A DNA stretch of 24,702 nucleotides, taken from contig JAEWJS010000020.1 in NCBI GenBank assembly GCA_023386495.1, forward strand, positions 1-24,702. The letters are read 5' to 3'. Within the stretch, counting starts at the first letter, position 1; the number at the start of each line of letters is the position of its first letter. Below, one piece after another: positions 22,620-24,702 of the stretch. The translations under genes were made by a program, and so were the position numbers. The notes below the pieces were generated by a model. The model was not told the origin of the DNA and did no database searches. It worked only from the letters and a program-made list of their open reading frames with translations. Source of the stretch: Bacillota bacterium. GTDB taxonomy: Bacteria; Bacillota; Bacilli; Paenibacillales; Paenibacillaceae.

Positions 22620-24302
22620 ATGGCGAACAGGCATTGGAGCGGGAGCGTGCTGCTGCGCGTAATCCTGCTGATCGGCGTATTGGGTACGGCGGTGCTGGGC
22701 TGCAGCAAGAATTCGGACGGCCAGCGGAATAGCGGTCAGGCCGTGACGGTCGAGGAGACGGATGCAGCAGGCTGCGAGCGGCCGGTCACGATCACGACAG
22801 CCAAGGCGCTGCGCAGCTATGACGTGCTCAGGGACGGCGACGCGATCGACGACAATCCGATCACGCGCTGGGCGAAGGAGCGCCTGTGCATCGCCCAGAC
22901 GAACAAGTGGCTGGTGGTGGACCAGAACGAAGCGTTGTCGGAGCGGATCAGGTCGGCGCTCGCGGGAGGCGAAGCGCTGCCGGATGTCCTCTACCTGACG
23001 AATCATGATCTGCCGGGGCTGCTGGCCGACCTGGCCGGATCGGGAGCGATCACGGATGTCAGCGAACCGTTCGAACGATACGCGCCGGAACGGATCAAGG
23101 CGGCGTACGCAAGCAATCCGGACGTCTGGCGGACCGTTACGCTCGGCGGCAAGCGATGGGGGCTGCCGCAATTCTCCGACAGCAAGCTGGCCGATCCGAT
23201 TCTATGGATTCGGCAGGACTGGCTGGACCGGCTCGAGCTTGCGGCCCCGACCACGCTTACGGAGCTGGAAGCGGTGATGGAAGCGTTCGCGAATGGCGAT
23301 CCGGACGGCAACGGCAAGCGGGATACGGTGCCGCTCGCCGTTGCCGGCCAGCATACGCTGAACGGCTGGATGGGCGACGTGAGCTTCTTGTTCGGCGCGT
23401 ACGGCAATCAGCCGTATCAATGGAACCGCGCGGCTGACGGCTCGCTCGCCTACGGCTCCGTGCAGCCGGAGGTCAAGAAGGCGCTGGTACGCCTCGCGGA
23501 ATGGTACAAGCGCGGTTATCTCGCGCCGGACTTCGGCACGCATGACGAGCAGGAGGCGTCGGCGCTGTTCGCTTCCGGCGCGGCAGGCATCCTGTCCGGA
23601 CCGGGCTGGATGGGAGGCTGGCCGTTGAACTACGCCAAGGCGGAGATGCCGGGGTCGGAGTTCACGCCGCTTCCGCACCCGGCAGGCGATGACGGGCGAA
23701 TGGGGCGGATCGGTACGCTGCAGTCGTACGGGGCTTATTTTTTCCGTGAGGGGTTCGAGCACTGGGAGGAGATCTTCGCCTATTACGATGAAGTATACGG
23801 TACGCTGACGGAGGATCCGGATTCCGATTTCGCCTATGGATTCGGGGAAGGCTACGATTATATGATCGAGAACGGAGAGCCCGTCTTCGACTTCCCGGGC
23901 ATGACGACCTCGCTGGGCAATTTCTTGCTCATCGCGCCCGGAACGGCGCCGACCAACATGCTGCAGGGCGAGAGCATCGAGAGCCGCGTCCTGCGCGGCA
24001 AGGTCGAGACGAGCTATGAGAAGAAGCTGGCTACGACGGCCTCTCGCCTGTTCCTGCAGGGCAATGTGGTGCAGGACATGCAGCCGGGCATCGCGCAGGC
24101 CGAGCAATTCGTCGGACCGTACACGCCGACGATGGCACTGAAGTGGACGTGGCTTCGCGAGATGGAGCACGAGGCGTTCTTGAAAATCGTCTATGGGGAT
24201 GCGTCGGCGGATACGTTCGACGACTTCGTGCGGCAGTGGGAGGCGAACGGCGGCAGCGTCATCGCGCGCGAGGTCAACGAATGGGATCGCGCGGCGCGGT
24301 AG
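22620..24302 (+). CDS. Extracellular solute-binding lipoprotein, family 1 (LplA-like)
   Basis: Membrane-anchored binding protein (560 aa), large for sugar ABC receptors but normal for the LplA/YtcQ group of Paenibacillus. The lipoprotein signal ends in VLGC with Cys28 lipidated, followed by a polar linker. Features: DVLYLTNHDLPGLLADL, KRWGLPQFSDSK, and an EF-hand-like loop DPDGNGKRD (227-235) typical of this group. ATG 22620 has GGGAGG 8 nt upstream; a TTG or other start further up would run into the preceding gene. It begins 1 nt after the hybrid kinase stop codon. No permease or ATPase gene follows within the remaining 400 bp, so it may be a sensory accessory of the YesM kinase rather than a transport receptor, or it may use permeases encoded elsewhere. 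Confidence 0.92.
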   Translation: MANRHWSGSVLLRVILLIGVLGTAVLGCSKNSDGQRNSGQAVTVEETDAAGCERPVTITTAKALRSYDVLRDGDAIDDNPITRWAKERLCIAQTNKWLVVDQNEALSERIRSALAGGEALPDVLYLTNHDLPGLLADLAGSGAITDVSEPFERYAPERIKAAYASNPDVWRTVTLGGKRWGLPQFSDSKLADPILWIRQDWLDRLELAAPTTLTELEAVMEAFANGDPDGNGKRDTVPLAVAGQHTLNGWMGDVSFLFGAYGNQPYQWNRAADGSLAYGSVQPEVKKALVRLAEWYKRGYLAPDFGTHDEQEASALFASGAAGILSGPGWMGGWPLNYAKAEMPGSEFTPLPHPAGDDGRMGRIGTLQSYGAYFFREGFEHWEEIFAYYDEVYGTLTEDPDSDFAYGFGEGYDYMIENGEPVFDFPGMTTSLGNFLLIAPGTAPTNMLQGESIESRVLRGKVETSYEKKLATTASRLFLQGNVVQDMQPGIAQAEQFVGPYTPTMALKWTWLREMEHEAFLKIVYGDASADTFDDFVRQWEANGGSVIAREVNEWDRAAR

Positions 24303-24424
24303 GCGGCTGCAGGTGACTTACGTGTGTACGTTGAGGCGCGCAAGCTGCGGGTTCGGCGTCCGGTGCAGGGGGCTAGTGCAGCGATGGTTGGCTGGTTGGC
24401 TGGCTGGCGCGAACGATATTCAAG
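24303..24424. other. Non-coding sequence after the signalling operon, with a GGCT-type microsatellite
   Basis: No gene is seen. GGTTGGCT is repeated twice and followed by two GGCT units at 24386-24408. The open frames crossing this segment on either strand are read-through of the binding-protein gene region and have no independent support. Confidence 0.5.
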
Positions 24425-24450
24425 GGGCGGCCTCGTTAGCGAGACCGCCC
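24425..24450. terminator. Terminator-like hairpin after the signalling operon
   Basis: GGGCGG-C-CTCG, loop TTAG, CGAG-A-CCGCCC forms a stable stem with one C/A mismatch, about 120 nt after the last stop codon. The following TATT is a poor T-run, so termination efficiency is uncertain. Confidence 0.5.
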
Positions 24451-24454
24451 TATT

Positions 24455-24580
24455 GGATAGCATAATTGCTATTCAAATCGCCCTTTGGCACTATTTATGG
24501 CGAATGGAGAGCATTTTTGCTATTCATATCGCCACAAGGCACCCTATATGGAGATTGGATAGCATATTTGCTATCCATGT
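24455..24580. repeat. Hairpin cluster B, first part: three units of exactly 51 bp
   Basis: Palindromes of the form GGATAGCAT...TGCTATCC begin at 24455, 24506 and 24557, exactly 51 bp apart. The third is almost perfect (GGATAGCATATTTGCTATCC); the first two have a mismatch in one arm. Between them, diverged copies of ATCGCC and GGCAC are also conserved in register, so the whole 51-bp unit is repeated and not only the hairpin. Confidence 0.8.
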
Positions 24581-24593
24581 TGTCATAACACCG

Positions 24594-24702
24594 GCGAACG
24601 AGTGCGGTTTTTCGCATTCGTTCGGCCGCGACGGCGCAGTTCGTGCGAACGAGTGCGGTTTTTCGCATTCGTTGGGCCACGACGGCGCAATTCGTGCGAT
24701 CG
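24594..24702. repeat. Hairpin cluster B, second part: two tandem 51-bp units
   Basis: A different 51-bp sequence is present twice in tandem (24594-24644 and 24645-24695) with about three mismatches, and a few bases of a possible third copy run to the window edge. Each unit holds a hairpin, AACGAGTGCG, GTTTTT, CGCATTCGTT, with one G-T pair. The array may continue beyond the window. Confidence 0.85.

Noticed and set aside
24455..24702. CRISPR array
   Set aside because: The repeated unit includes both hairpin and inter-hairpin sequence, so there are no unique spacers of constant length, and no cas genes are present.
1..24702. tRNA, rRNA, insertion-sequence or prophage genes
   Set aside because: Read-through of both strands showed no tRNA-like cloverleaf end, no rRNA sequence and no transposase, integrase or phage structural protein.

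Overview
The window looks like chromosomal DNA from a GC-rich member of the Paenibacillaceae (Paenibacillus or Cohnella type). This is inferred from Gram-positive AGGAGG/AAGGGGG ribosome binding sites, a YesM-type sensor kinase beside an LplA-like lipoprotein, a TagO-type wall-polymer initiator, a perfect CcpA cre box and hairpin-rich intergenic repeats. No tRNA, rRNA, phage, insertion sequence or CRISPR array was seen.

Layout. (1) 30-1738: a LysR-type regulator diverges from a YkhA-like acyl-CoA thioesterase, with a dyad in the shared intergenic region. (2) 1812-5883: a complete sulfate uptake operon (cysT-cysW-cysA-binding lipoprotein) with promoter and terminator. (3) 5884-6226: a hairpin cluster with 51-bp spacing. 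(4) 6227-7929, minus strand: a TagO/WecA-like glycosyl-1-phosphate transferase with an unresolved N-terminus, and upstream of it a GNAT acetyltransferase with its own terminator and a perfect cre box in its leader. (5) 7994-14829: a LuxR-type response regulator, a membrane histidine kinase, a terminator, an ABC ATPase and two ABC-2 permeases, the gene set of the Bacillus subtilis linearmycin-resistance locus lnrJKLMN, followed by a 14-TM DHA2-type MFS exporter. (6) 14843-17864: a low-GC NTF2/SnoaL-like protein and an aldo/keto reductase that share a bidirectional terminator, then a 0.77-kb non-coding tract of simple repeats, then a Cof-type HAD phosphatase with a dyad in its leader. (7) 18109-19658: a carboxy-terminal processing protease with PDZ and peptidoglycan-binding domains. 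(8) 19746-24302: an overlapping three-gene signalling operon. (9) 24303-24702: a terminator-like hairpin and a second 51-bp-period repeat cluster.

The most unusual part is region 8. YesM-type kinases are normally paired with a YesN-type regulator (receiver plus AraC DNA-binding domain). Here the kinase gene overlaps one for a soluble protein with an N-terminal receiver and a C-terminal HisKA_3-type kinase plus ATPase, with no DNA-binding domain. The next gene, 1 nt away, encodes a solute-binding lipoprotein with no permease beside it. The parsimonious model, an inference, is a lipoprotein-gated phosphorelay: lipoprotein to YesM kinase to receiver-kinase hybrid to an unlinked NarL/LuxR-type regulator.

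Gene starts were refined by eye using ribosome binding sites, so several differ from the longest open frame.
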